Shown here one piece after another: positions 38,277-50,193 of a DNA stretch of 64,000 nt. A model generated the notes under the pieces. The model did no database searches, was not told the origin of the DNA, and worked only from the letters and a program-made list of their open reading frames with translations. The stretch is from Isoetes taiwanensis (Eukaryota; Streptophyta; Lycopodiopsida; Isoetales; Isoetaceae), in the NCBI GenBank assembly GCA_021234155.1, contig JAJEKV010000539.1, positions 62,001-126,000 on the forward strand, written 5' to 3'. How positions within the stretch are numbered: position 1 is the first letter of the stretch; every line of letters begins with the position of its first letter. Made by a program: the position numbers and the translations under genes.

Positions 38277-38289
38277 AACTGCTAGAACC

Positions 38290-40500
38290 TCGCTGTAGAT
38301 ACTTATTATTACAAAAATCTTTTAGAAAGATTCTACATTTCATGTGATTGATTCATATTCTGTTTCTGGCAAATTATTGCCTTTCCTCAGGTTTCCCAAA
38401 TCGTGCATGCAAGTTACATGATACTCTTATGTTTTCTTTCTAGCATTTTGTATCACACTTCTCTCAATAATGAACTTCTTAGATTCTCAAATTGCACTGT
38501 AGTATAATATCCGAAATTGTGAAGACTAAAGTGCAGGCTACATGCTAGCTTCTTAATTCCAGAATATATTTTTTTCGTGCCTTTCAGCACTCCAAAATAT
38601 AGAAAGATGGTGCAACTTCAACGATCTCTGTTGCAACAGAAAGATGTCTAATGTTTCCAAGTAGCCTCATTTTAAGCTTTTGCCTATAAATCACAAAAAC
38701 CAAGAGTATAGACACTTATCATGCTATTTAGTGCAGGTTCTCTTTGCTTATTTTTCTTCCAGTCCATATTTACAAATAATCTAGATTCTCTTATTTCATA
38801 TTCATTGAGGAGGTTGAACGTTGATCATGGTTTCGATTTAAGCTCTTTACAGTCAGCTGGTATCTTTCACACTTTCGTTCAGCTGGCGCTATATCTCTGT
38901 GCATCCATCCTTATTTTTTTACAGATGTGCTGGTAATTCTGCTTGAATTTCTACATGATGTTAATGATGTTTTAGTTGTTTTGCCATGCACTTTGTATCA
39001 TCTCTTTTTAAATGTTATCCTACTAGTCATTCAATGGTGCCTGCACCATTGCAATATCATCAGAAATGCAAAATCTATCTTCCATGGTTCAAAATTAAAT
39101 ACCTGCAGCATTATAGTATGATCAGAAATGCCAAATTGATGTTCCATAATCTAACTTTTTTATGCATGATAATCTGAAGTAATTACAGAACAACATATCT
39201 TGTTTCTCCTACATGAGATGTGTTGTATCCACATCCATGTGCAAAACTGAAGTTGAGTGTACCTAGATGCCTTGTAGGATTTTACTTTAAGACAAGCTTG
39301 CACATATTTACAATGCAAGAGCAGAATTGCAGAGATTGCATTGAAAAATGCAGAGATTGCAGAGGTGCGAAATCCAGAGATTGCATTGCAACCTCTAAGC
39401 CATGTAGCAGATACAATATAGGCAAGAATGACAGAAATTTTTTCTCATCAGGTTGCAGAGGTGTTAACCATGCAACTTGGTCTTGCTTTAACAAAATTGA
39501 TGCTCTCAGGATTGCTAGTCTCAGCATACTTTTCCAGGATATTCATGTTTGCCTTATAGAGTAACTATTTCAGTCTTTCTAAGGCTAGAGTTGCTCTCAC
39601 CTAGAGCCCCACACTTATACTACATAATCCCGCCTGGTCTCCAGTTCCCATGGTTAGTTTAAAGGATTGATGTGTCAAAGGATCTAGCTAGGACATGAAC
39701 CTATATTTTTGTTCTTCTACCCTTAAGGTACCAAAATAAACCAAATCAATTGATCTTCCAAATACATGAAATCACATATAAATATAGGAATCGTATGCCT
39801 TACACTAATGTTTTGCAAGAAATATTACAACAATCTATTTCCATCCCGCCTTACATCCAATTTTCCACTAAATCATTAGTAATCTTAAATTACACAACCT
39901 CTCGTTTGCCTAAGTACAACAATTCAATGCGATGTTTCAAAATAGATTTCATTACTCTTTAAAATAATCAAAAAATAGATTTTTATGTGGACACAACATA
40001 TCCAAGCAGTAATAATCCCTAGACCTTTCTATAAATTTATGCATGACATAGAATTCTAGATACAAAGCAAAAGAAATAAAAATCGAGTAGGTTGCCTTTT
40101 GTTGATATGCCCATGTAACTAAGTGTCTCTTTGTCTGTCTCATGTAGTTAAATGTTTGTTGTTGGTCTTTTGTTGATCGTCTTTTGTACTTGAAAGCTTT
40201 CCTAGCTTAAAAGATTCACACAAGTCTAACTAAGCATGCCTTTGGTCATACAGATCTACAAATTGAGAAGCTTGAGAAATAGAAAGGTTTTTGTTGCTGC
40301 ATTTGAAAACGCTTAGTTTTACCATCAACTATGTCTTTGAACAAAAGATTATGCTGGTCTGTCATAGGGGTCTGTATCCTATACACCATTCAAATTTGTT
40401 CAATTGCTCAATAGCTAATTAAACTTTTGTAGTCTTACTATAGTATGACCCTCAAGGTCAAAGTATAAGAATAATACGCTCAACAGAGGTAAACAGTTAA
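38290..40500. other. No recognisable gene
   Basis: AT-rich sequence. A small imperfect repeat of GCAGAGATTGCA (four times, 39329..39395) is the only structure seen. Confidence 0.35.
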
Positions 40501-40848
40501 CAGCATGTCAACATTAAATACTTTTGCCTAATTTTACTACCATTCCAAGAAGCTGCTGCATCCAAGCCACTAAGTCAAGAAGAAGTAGATGCTAAAGTCC
40601 CTCCAGGTTCCACAAACAAATATGTCGACAATCTAATAGGAATCATCAAACAAATTCACAAGGATATCATCTTAATGCGAGACGCACTGATTCAATTTAA
40701 TCAAGGCTTATTCACTACAACCATGCATATAACACAAGCAAAGCTAGATGAGATCCATACAGGACTCGCAAGAGAAAAAATAATTGCAAAATTACACGTG
40801 CAATCATTGCGAGAGATGATCCACACATTGGAGTGCATACGCTGTTAA
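40501..40848 (+). other. Unassigned coding-like open stretch
   Basis: The plus frame is open for 115 codons from just after TAA (40498..40500) to TAA at 40846..40848. It has no early ATG. From 40549 the translation looks protein-like and helical ('PLSQEEVDAKVPPG', 'NLIGIIKQIHKDIILM', 'AKLDEIHTGLAREKII'). AG at 40548..40549 could be a splice acceptor. It may be the last exon of something or a retroelement piece. I do not recognise it. Confidence 0.3.
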
Positions 40849-41263
40849 AGAATTAGACTTTGCAACTTATATACACTTCTATTATATTGAACATTGTTGC
40901 GACCAAGTTCAAAGATACTTGATCTTTCAAATCTCTTTCAATCTTTTAAATTTGTTTTAATTTGCCTCTTTGAATTCACTATTAAACTTTGCAAGTTCTG
41001 TGTTCTATTATGTTGAATGCTTTTAAATTTGTTTGAATTTGCTTTCCTTGCACAACAATGTGAACTTTCTAGATCAACATAATAATCTACAAATTGACAA
41101 ATCCCAAGCAAATAATATACATTGAATACCATCTATTTGAATTTCCAAATGTCCAATTAAGCATTACATATCGAGATAGCTCTTGTCTTTCCATGCATTC
41201 TTGTTATAGCTCTTGTCCTTACCCATACCACATCCTACAATTTGCTATGCAAAGTAATCAAAC

Positions 41264-42360
41264 GTGCTTTTCACTAGTTTTTTTCCTATTTTTCCATTAT
41301 CACATTCCAACCTATTCTTTTTTTCGTTTTCCTTTTCCATTTTTTTTTTTCACTTGCCTTCTCTTTTATCATATTTTTTTCTTCTTTTTCATACTTTTTT
41401 TTTATCATACTTTTCTTTTTTCAATTTTCACTTTTTGCCCTTCCTTGCTCTTCCTTTTTTCCCATTCTCCATTTTCATTTCTCATCTTTCCTCCCTTTTT
41501 TTTTTTTTCATTTTTCTATTCTTGCTTCTTTCCTTTTCCTATTTTCCCCTTCACCTTTTTCCTCTCCCTTTTCTCCTCTTACCTTTTCCTATTTGCTCTC
41601 CCCTTTCAGTTTTCACCTTTTCCCTCTTTCTCCCTTCCTTTTCTCTTTCCCCTTTTGCCCTTCCCATTTTTTCATTTTCCCTTGTCCTTTTTTTCCCTTT
41701 TCTCTTTCCCCCTCCATTTTTGTTCCCTTTTTCCTTTCCCTTTTCCCCTTTTCTTTTTTATCCTCTTTCCTTTTCTATTTTCACCTCCCCCTTCCCCTTT
41801 TTTAGCATTTCTCTATTTCCCCCTCCTTACTTCCGCCTCCTTTGCCTTCCCTTTTCCTTTACCTTTTTCTCATTTTTTCCCTTTGTTTCCCTTTCCCCTT
41901 CCCCTTTTCCTTTTTTTCACTTATCTTTTCCACTGTCTCTCTTCCTCTTTTCCCTGTGTTCTTTTTCCTTTTCGCCTCCCTTTCTCTTTTCCCATCCTTT
42001 TCCTAAGGTAGCGAAATTCCTTGTCGCACAAGTAGCGACCTGCACGAATGGTGTAACGACTGCCCTTTCTTTTCCCTTTTCTCATGCCCTTTTCCCTTCT
42101 TTTCTCGCCACCCTTTTCCTTTTTCCCCTGCCTTTTTTCCCTTCTATTTTCCTCGTGTCCTTACCCTTTCCCTCTTCCACTTTTCTTGGTGTCCTCTGCC
42201 TTCTTCCCTTTCTCCTCCTTTTCTTTTTCTTTACCCTTACCTTTTCCTGTGCCTTTTTCCTTTCTTTTTCCCCTTTCCCTCATTCGCTTTTCCCTGTGCC
42301 TTTTTGCTCTTCACATTTTCCCTTTCCTCCTACTTTTTTTCTTTTGCCCTTTCCCTTTAA
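41264..42360. repeat. 1.1-kb polypyrimidine tract
   Basis: The plus strand is almost purely C and T (CCCTTTTCC-like words) for 1.1 kb, except for the insertion at 42001..42065. It gives rise to spurious long open frames full of Phe, Ser, Pro and Leu. Such mirror-rich tracts can form triplex (H-) DNA. Confidence 0.85.
42001..42065 (+). rRNA. Mitochondrial 26S rRNA fragment (nuclear insertion)
   Basis: The sequence from TCCTAAGGTAGCGAAATTCC through ACCTGCACGAATGGTGTAAC to GACTGCCC is the large-subunit rRNA segment at helices 69-71, near the peptidyl-transferase centre. AGTAGCGACCTGCACGAATG and GTGTAACGACTGCCC follow the plant mitochondrial form rather than the chloroplast (GGGTAAGTTCCGACC) or nuclear 25S form. 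Only about 65 bases are present, so it is a pseudo-fragment (micro-NUMT) within the pyrimidine tract. The exact left edge is ambiguous because TCC fits both. Confidence 0.8.
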
Positions 42361-42510
42361 AAGATCAAAGCATGATCAATTATAGTGGTGGGAAGTCATG
42401 CGATAAATCTCGGCCTTCGAATGCAATTCGATGATCTCAGCCATCCAAATTAGCTTTTGATTCATGACATACTTACGCTATAATTTTATAATATAGGAAA
42501 ATAGGTTAAA

Positions 42511-43030
42511 TTGTAAAAACGCCCTTGTATTTTGATGAATTTATCAAGATAGCCCTGTATTTCTGATATTCATCAAAATGCTCTATTCCTCTGTGATCTA
42601 ACCGATGTTCTATAGATCAATGGCTCACTATTCGTCTACTGCGACCATGGATGTGAGATCCTTGATTCTGCAAATAACCCGTCAATTCTTATGTTGAAAT
42701 AACCCATCAATTCTCAGCTTAAAGCGAACGAATTTGTGAATATAGGATAGATCAGAAAACAAATTTATGGGTCTTGAGTACATGTGAAGAGTTTTAGGAT
42801 TGCTGTGGCAAACTATCTCTGTGATATGAGAGGGATTGCCTCTGGATAATTCAAAGTAAGCGGCAGGTCAAAAGCTCAAAGACTTGCTGGAAGCTTCAAA
42901 ACGAATTGAAAAGGCCACATGTCTAGAAAGGAGACAGATTCGTTCTCACAAGGGCATTTTGATATATATAAGAATAATATAAACGTATTTCGATACATAC
43001 ATCAAAATACAAGGTAATTTTTAGAATTTT
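42511..43030. mobile_element. Non-autonomous TIR element, ~0.5 kb
   Basis: The left arm (about 42511..42593: GTAAAAACGCCCTTGTATTT, TTCATCAAAATGC) and the reverse complement of the right arm (about 42950..43030: CTAAAAATTACCTTGTATTT, ATATCAAAATGCCCT) align over about 75 bases. There is no ORF of note. Ends and target duplication are not resolved. Confidence 0.45.
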
Positions 43031-43439
43031 CGCTATAAAATATGTACCAGATATAACCTAACAGGATAAAAATATACTGGATTTTATATTAAATTATGTT
43101 TTTTCTCATTGAAATTTTTTCGGCACCAAAAATTCTGACCAAAATTTTTTTAATTAGACCAAACAAACAAAGGAGATTACTAGATATTCTCGAATCCCGA
43201 ACGGAAGCTAATCACGTTATCCAAAAATAATTTGTTGTCATAGTTTGATGCAAATCACTGGATTGCATTCTGGGCCAAATTGTTGCCTTTTTTTATAACA
43301 ATTCTTTAAATGGAATGGCATGCAACATAGAAATGATTTGCTCCTTGCTTGTGTTCCTGGCGATTGAGCAATGATTTTTGTAGGTGCTCGCTGTTAGAGA
43401 AGAGGAGAAGATGGTTTGCTCCTTGCTTGTGTCCAATAT

Positions 43440-43720
43440 TGTGACGTGACCTGCCGAGTTGACCCTCTTGGCAACTCAGGATCTTGTCAAAACTTGCGCC
43501 AACTCTAGGTTGGTATGCTTAAGCTAGACATACAAAATTGTAATTGGTGAAGAATTGAATCTTAGTTACTGTTGAACCTTTATACTTCAAATTCAATGGA
43601 CAAATGCTTATGCATTCCATATAATCAGTAATATTAACATCCAAAGGAATCAATATTCTCAATTGATACAACATCCAACTTTATCAAGTCAACTTCGAAG
43701 CTTCCAACTCAACCACGATC
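43440..43720 (-). repeat. LTR-like repeat, minus copy
   Basis: This starts TGTGACGTGACCTGCCGAG. Its reverse complement aligns with 9017..9296 (GAGGGTCAACTCGGCAGG, GTTTTGACAAG, AATTCTTCAC, GAATGCATAAGCA). It has no PBS at its TGTGACG side, so it is either a 3' LTR or a solo LTR. Confidence 0.5.
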
Positions 43721-43754
43721 CTCGGTTGCACGCGCCCATTTCCTTGCTCTCTCT

Positions 43755-44357
43755 TTTGCACAACACAAACCATTAACATCAACATATAAAATTAAATCCC
43801 CAACACATAACAACCAACACATAACAACCAGTGACATTAACAAGCAACACATAACTACCATTGACATTAATTGCACAACCATTGGGTCCAACACATTTAA
43901 ATTAAAATCCCCCTTAAGCCCCCCTTTGGTTTGGGTGCATATTCACCACGGGGAGGTGACTCTAGAACGCAGAGCTGTTGGATAGGCATATTCACCTATT
44001 CCTTAATCTACACATGTCATTAAAAGTTCACCGTTTGTGGGGTATGCAAGTACAAAATTTGCTATCTTGTATAACAAGATTAGCAAAATACTATAAGATT
44101 TCCAAGCGGAATACTATATGGTGTTGATTTAAATGCGTGCAAAAAAATACAATTATGAGGGCTCTCGGCGCCCTCGTCACCCCGATGTGAATATGCCCAA
44201 ACCAAAGGGGTTTGGGGGGATTTTAATTTAAATGTGTTGGACCCAATGGTTGTGTTAATTAATGTCAATGGTAATGTGTTGGTTGTTAATGTCAATGGTT
44301 GTTATGTGTTGGGGATTTAATTTTTATATGTTAGATGTTAATGGTTTATGTTGCAAA
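43755..44357. mobile_element. Foldback/MITE element with ~200-bp arms
   Basis: The left arm (43755..43960) and right arm (about 44165..44357) are inverted copies: AACCATTAACATC, AAATTAAATCCCCAACACAT, CCATTGGGTCCAACACATTT and AAACCCCTTTGGTTTGGG-like blocks match in reverse complement. The loop is about 200 bases. Each arm contains short tandem ACACATAACAACCA repeats. There is no coding content. Confidence 0.7.
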
Positions 44358-45030
44358 TTTTTTTTTTTTTTTTGGCCCTTCTGGGCCTAAGGGACCCCTC
44401 CCGGTGTGACAAAAATTTTAGAATTCAAACCAGAAAAAACTAGAATTCATTTGAGGCTTTATCACCGTCGCTTTTGAATTTCATCGCAATAAAACAAATA
44501 GAACATAAGTAAAAGTTACGATAAAGATAGAGCGGATTGATCCCATTATTCTGAAAGTCATAAAGTTTGCAACACCTATACACAAACATTTTCCAACTGG
44601 AATTTAACAGCCTTTGGCCTCCATGGATTCTTGTGGTGAGAAACCAAAGTGGGAAACTTTTCTCGCTTGTCGGACAAGGATCTAGAAGCCTTAGAATTTG
44701 CTTAATAAGCGCCTCAAAATCTAAAAATGCATGGTAATTTTTGCAACCTTCATTGGAATGAGCCATAAAACAATATCCAATAAGCGCAATCTCAGATTAA
44801 TCACCGGTAGGATGAAAGCCTACCAAACCCGGCCGACAAATTGCTGTTTTAGCATAGATAACTTAACCAAACATATCCATATTATACACTATCAAAAGAT
44901 CTCGGAGAGAGCTTTCCAACGTAATAAAAATCATCTCAAACAGAGTTCGGATCAAAAGTTATGATAAGAAATGTGTTTAAGCGGGAAACCGCACTACATG
45001 CGCCCTTCAAGCCCTTCATGTGCCCATTAT

Positions 45031-45199
45031 GCACCACACACACAAAAAGAGGGCTTTTGTTGTGAGCCATTGGTTGTTGACCATTATGCACCACACGCAC
45101 AAAAGAGGGCTTTTGTTGTGAGCCATTGGTTGTTGACCATTATGCACCACACGCACAAAAAAAGGGCTTTTGTTGTGAGCCATTGGTTGTTGACCATTG
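45031..45199. repeat. Three-copy 57-bp tandem repeat
   Basis: Units at 45031..45087, 45088..45143 and 45144..45199 all start GCACCACAC and run through AGGGCTTTTGTTGTGAGCC and ATTGGTTGTTGACCATT. Only a few positions differ, so the array is young. Confidence 0.85.
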
Positions 45200-47148
45200 G
45201 AAAAAAAAAAAGGCTAAAATCAATGGCTCAGAAATGGTGCACTCTAGATATACGCATTAGTACATCCAATGAATACATCACGAAATCATAGGAAAACCTT
45301 AGTGAAAAGCGTACAAAAATACAAAGAAAACCCCCTGTTATTATGCTACATATGCACTCACTGGGGTTAGTCCTCGTGACTAAGTGGAGATCCCTGGATG
45401 CCACTGCATGCATTGAACATCTTAGAAAGCATCTATGGCTGAGACACAATCCAGGATTGTACCGGCCTTGAGGTGAAATAAACACAAGTCAGGATTTAGG
45501 CTTATTAGCATAACTAATTGTCGCCTTTGTAGATCCGACATTATTGGCTGATGCCTTCTGCCACAATATAGCTTGGATGCAGCTACAGTATTTCTTGAAC
45601 ACCACTATAGTATTTATTGGTTCAGCTTTTTTGTTGGTTGCCGCCTCTTAATAGTCCACGACCTCCTTTTTGGATTGGCCGCAGGGCAAACCCTCTAGAT
45701 TGATATGGTGAACAAAGAACATGCTTAGAACATTCTATTTAACTGACCAGATTATGGGAGAGGTATGATCTGAAGGCTGAGATGGCATGAGAACTAAACT
45801 CAATTTGAAAGCGTTGAAAATTGGGTAGTTTTTATTTGGAGTGCCAGTTCAGTGGAGATGAGGCATGCATCAATTGAAGTTGGCATTATATCGGATTGCT
45901 TGCAGTAGTGGGAGCTTAGAATCAAGATGGGCCGCTGTGGATGGGTGACTGTCACTGTAGACTGCCGTTGTAGATTGCTTGCTTAGAATCGAGATGGATG
46001 TGGGAGAGATTGCCACTGTAGATGAATGTCTGAATCAAGGATCTAACCCAGAAATTCAAGGCATTTTAGTGGCCACCATAACCCATCTCTATGTTGCGAT
46101 CAACAACAAAGTGGATGTGAGTGCTGTTCTGTCTAAAACAGGTCTTCTCTCTTTCCAAAGTAGTAAATATACTGGAGAATCCAATAATACTAGTAAGATG
46201 AAAATAAAAAAACTCAATTTTGAGCTGGAGGTGGTGGCGCCGTTGCTCTAGCTTTGCTTTGCAATAAGACCTTTTTACCAGTTAGGATTCCACTTACTAT
46301 TGTCCTGATGCAATAGTCATTAGCATCTATAGCAGAGTAATCTCTTTAGCATTGGATGTTTGGAGATGATCCTTTGGCAGATCATGGCAAGATATCTTAT
46401 GCACAATTTTGGTTCTGGAATTTTCGAATGATCAAGGGATAAGATTTGTGCGATTAGTTAACATGATGTTATGTGGAATGGCTTTTGAAATGATTCCCAT
46501 GACCCAACAGTGACTGGAACACTGAGAGCCCCATGGGATGTTATAGGCGACCAACTTTTCTAGGAGCTATTGAGGTGTGGGAATGGTGGATCAATTGCCA
46601 TTCCACCTAACGTCATGTCCAGCTCTGTGTCCTATACATTACCATGAAAACTTCTATGTACCACCTACCGCAAAAGGATATTCACCTTTGGAGAAACATA
46701 CTTCAATCACATATTCTTCCAAATTACACCATATAGGCACTTGAAGCTGTTCTTTTGAATGAGGCTGTAGGGACAACTTTTGAAATAATACTCGATAACA
46801 AGTTTGCACCAATTTCTCGTCCATAGAAATAGGAATAATAGACGTCCAAATCTGCTGATTTCCAACATTCATCAAATTTTCAACTCTATCCCAGATCCTT
46901 ATATCTCAACACTTCAATTTATAATTATCTCAAATCTATTGTCATAGACCAAGTTGTCCATCCACATATGAAGCTTCAAAAGTATGAACTCCTGCCCACA
47001 ACAATTGCTTCTGGGTAGGATTGGACGACCATTGATCTAGAATGATTGCTGCGCCTCCCCTGTACACTGGCCATTTCTTTTGCAAGCCGACTGCCCTGAC
47101 CTTGCAAAGCTCTTCCTTATGGTTACACAATTGAAGAGGAAAGAGGTC
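45200..47148. other. No recognisable gene
   Basis: Short open frames on both strands (45979..46251 plus; 46654..46875 and 46942..47130 minus) show no motif I can name. A degraded retroelement gag is possible for the minus frames. Confidence 0.3.
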
Positions 47149-47157
47149 CTCTTATAC

Positions 47158-47406
47158 CCGGGGATACCACTTAGTGTATAAGGGATACGCCATGTGCGAG
47201 GAAGGGGTCATAAAAAACCCCTTCGTATACGCTTTTTTTAAGGTCTAAAAAAACCCCTTTCCGTATGAAATACATCACTAGAGATTGGATTTTTTAAGGT
47301 CTAAAGAACCCTTCCCTGCATTTATAAATGACGCTTTAGGTTAAAAAAAACCCCTTATCGTCCACTCACATGGTATATACGGCCTACACTATGTGAATCC
47401 CCCGGG
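47158..47406. mobile_element. Mutator-like MITE with 9-bp target duplication
   Basis: The element is bounded by the direct repeat CTCTTATAC (47149..47157 and 47407..47415). Its ends are inverted: CCGGGGATACCACTTAGTG on the left against the reverse complement CCCGGGGGATTCACATAGTG on the right. Similarity continues for about 45 bases. Nine-base target duplications are characteristic of Mutator-superfamily transposons. At 249 bp with no ORF it is non-autonomous. Confidence 0.75.
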
Positions 47407-47415
47407 CTCTTATAC

Positions 47416-50024
47416 TAAAAAACAAGTACCATGCTGAATATATAGGCGGCTGAGAGCATCATGAAACCGATCTAAAAAATGTCGATGATTATCAAGCCTT
47501 GCCGCTCCCACTCTAGTAGCATAGACAACTCCAACAACCTTCCGATGCATGATGTTAGTGAAGAAATGCAGAGCCTCATCCACAGCATGGGCATCCATTT
47601 CTGCCTCTTGCAACCCCTATAATACGCAAGGTCAAGGTACTAGTAGCAGCATGTATTGAGGCAACATGGTCATGTTTGCTAGTTTGACGTCGTGGCTCCT
47701 GGTCCACTACAGAGTGTGGAGATTTCTGTGTTCCCACCTCAACATGTTCCCTTCCAAATTTCTACTTCTGCTGTGATGGTAATTCTGACTCTAATATCTG
47801 CATTTACTGGCCATTAGAGTATGGGACCAAGGCATGCATTAACTGTAACAATTGTGTCCATCTCACAATAGATACGGTCATAGATGTGGCCGTCATCCCT
47901 TCTTTAGAATGAATAGTTTATACCTGATCACGAAGTGTGGGCGGGAAACCTTGAACTTGCAGGTATAGGGGCACTTTGTAGATTCTCTTATTCTATAGGG
48001 TCACCAAACAATTTAATCCTTTAGGTATTCTTTAACCCTCTTGTTGTTTTCTAAGCCACTCTTATGTGTTGTATGATATAACAGTCTATGTTCCAAGTGT
48101 ACAACTATGCGTTCAAATTCCCCTCTATCTTTTAACCCGCATGTCATTGGGCTTTATGATTTAACGTCGTCATAGACCTTTGAATTGTTAGTCATCATGC
48201 TGTTTTGTGATGATGTCATGCCGCTGTTGTAGCATTATAAATGACTTGGCCTACTCATATAAGCCATAGTCATGCCCTATTTTAGAGAGTGAGCCTTCTT
48301 GAGAGTCGTAAGTTAGCTATAGCCATCAGGGTGCCTCCCTTGCATTTTCTGATTCTTCCTGAATATCCATATCTAGTATAATGTGGATAGTTATTTTCCT
48401 ACTACCCCCAACTTGTATTGACATTCTAGCCCTATGCTAAATTACAACTCCGTATAACCCATTCGGTTCAACTACATATGATCCAAGCGAGGATCATGTT
48501 GCTTTCTACCCTTTGGTGTTCTATGCAAGACACATTTGAACTTCTAGCAGGTAACTGTTAATTGCCACCCAACCAAGGACTGTACTGTAGTACCCATTCA
48601 ACCCCATCACTTTGAGTTCTATTCTATTGTCCATTGCTATTTATTTTAAATGCCAACTACAACATCCTACCTTGGTCTTCCGCACATTGTATGTTGTCTG
48701 CACGTTATAGATAGACTGCAAACCCTTCACTACTAAGTTTCGGGGTCACTTACCTTTTCCTCTCAGTGTCGTTGCATAGACCACTCCACCAAATTGTATA
48801 TCATACGTATACATGCCACCAAATTGTATATCATACGTATACATGGTATGTATTGCTTTAACTTTGTGAAAGCATAAACCTTGGTACTTTTCCTAGCGCA
48901 AAACCCATTGCCTATGTGCAATTATGTGGCTGACCCACCGCCGCCAAATTGATAGCGTCCAACTCTATGTTGGAATTGCATAGGATGCCTAAATTTTAAT
49001 AGGGTTCCAAAGCATTTCAACCATCCCTTTAGTGCCTTATGGTACTTCAATCACGTATTTCTAATAGGATTATAACAAAATTCCAAAAGATAGTACCCCA
49101 TTTTAGCAAGCCCAAGTACAAAGTGTTTCCTCCCATTTCAACTCTCATGCCTCCCATTCCAAAATGGACTAATGTAGATGTAAGCCTATCTATAGCCCCT
49201 AAGAAAATTGGGCAATACATGATTGTCCAAATTATGAGAGAGAGGGAGGGAGGCAGAAATAGGAGGGACTCTAGAGGGAGGGAGGGAAATGGGTAGGGTG
49301 GGGGAAGGGATGATAATGTATATATGCCTACAATTTTAGGGTCAATTATAGCAGAATTGTATCTACAAGTCACACATCGGGGCAATCATTATTGATGTGG
49401 AATTGTTTATGATGTGTGTTATTTGGTCATCTGCTATTACTAAGCTTATAAAACCTATACTCCTATGGCATTCATAGGATATATTAGTCTATATCAACTT
49501 CCTTACGATTAGTCTATATCAACTTCCTTACGATTAGTCTTAAATTGAAGGTCCATATGATAACCTGCCTCTAAGATCCATAGGTTACAACCTCCATAGG
49601 ATCACTCTTAGGGTGTTAATATGCACCTAACTTGACCAGAGGAAACTCAAGTTGGATTTGATTTGCTCTCATCGGAATGATGGGCTCACTTACTTTGTCA
49701 ATATCCCTATTTTTTAAGTTTAGTCCCATTATGGAAACATAGTTTTACACTGACGAATGCAATCCATAGGGTGCCAACTCCATAGGATCATTCTTACACG
49801 AAAGGCCCATATAGGACATACATTTATTTATCCGCGACAATGCCAGGCACACGTTTACTAGTACATGCTTTTGCATGAATCCTATAATAGCTATAAAGGG
49901 TCCATTTACCAGTCTTGTATCGATGGCCCATATAAACACACGCTTCTACTTATGCACGGCAACGCTGCGCACACGTTTATTAGTAGCATCTATATACAAT
50001 TTGCTAATGAATGAATGACCATGA
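47416..50024. other. No recognisable gene; small tandem repeats
   Basis: No domain is recognised. It contains a perfect two-copy 30-bp repeat (48786..48845, CCACCAAATTGTATATCATA...) and a perfect two-copy 25-bp repeat (49486..49535, AGTCTATATCAACTTCCTTA...). A GA-rich patch lies at 49225..49310. Confidence 0.4.
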
Positions 50025-50193
50025 ATGAATATGTCAAGTGCTATTGATGACGCGGCAATTCTTGCAAATTTGGCCATCTTGGCCAGTCTTCACATCGATC
50101 TCACTCATCTTTATCATGGCATTTGCAAAGTTTTTGAAGAACACCTTCTTGTTAGGGAAATGGAGGAGTCTGTGAGAAGAGTTGCATCGGATG
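50025..50193 (+). pseudogene. Short ORF split by the LINE insertion
   Basis: A frame from ATG 50025 reads 'MNMSSAIDDAAILANLAIL', 'LTHLYHGICKVFEEHLLV' and 'REMEESVRRVASD' up to the LINE. Joining the pre-insertion site (50193 to 59650), the same frame continues for about ten codons and stops. The family is not recognised. It is helical and could be a terminal exon or chance. Confidence 0.25.
50177..50193. repeat. LINE target-site duplication, left
   Basis: AAGAGTTGCATCGGATG. The identical 17 bases follow the poly(A) run at 59633..59649. Confidence 0.9.

Noticed and set aside
41094-42434. Open frames of 305 and 373 codons
   Set aside because: They are translations of the C/T-only tract (Phe, Ser, Pro, Leu only) with no domain or codon structure.
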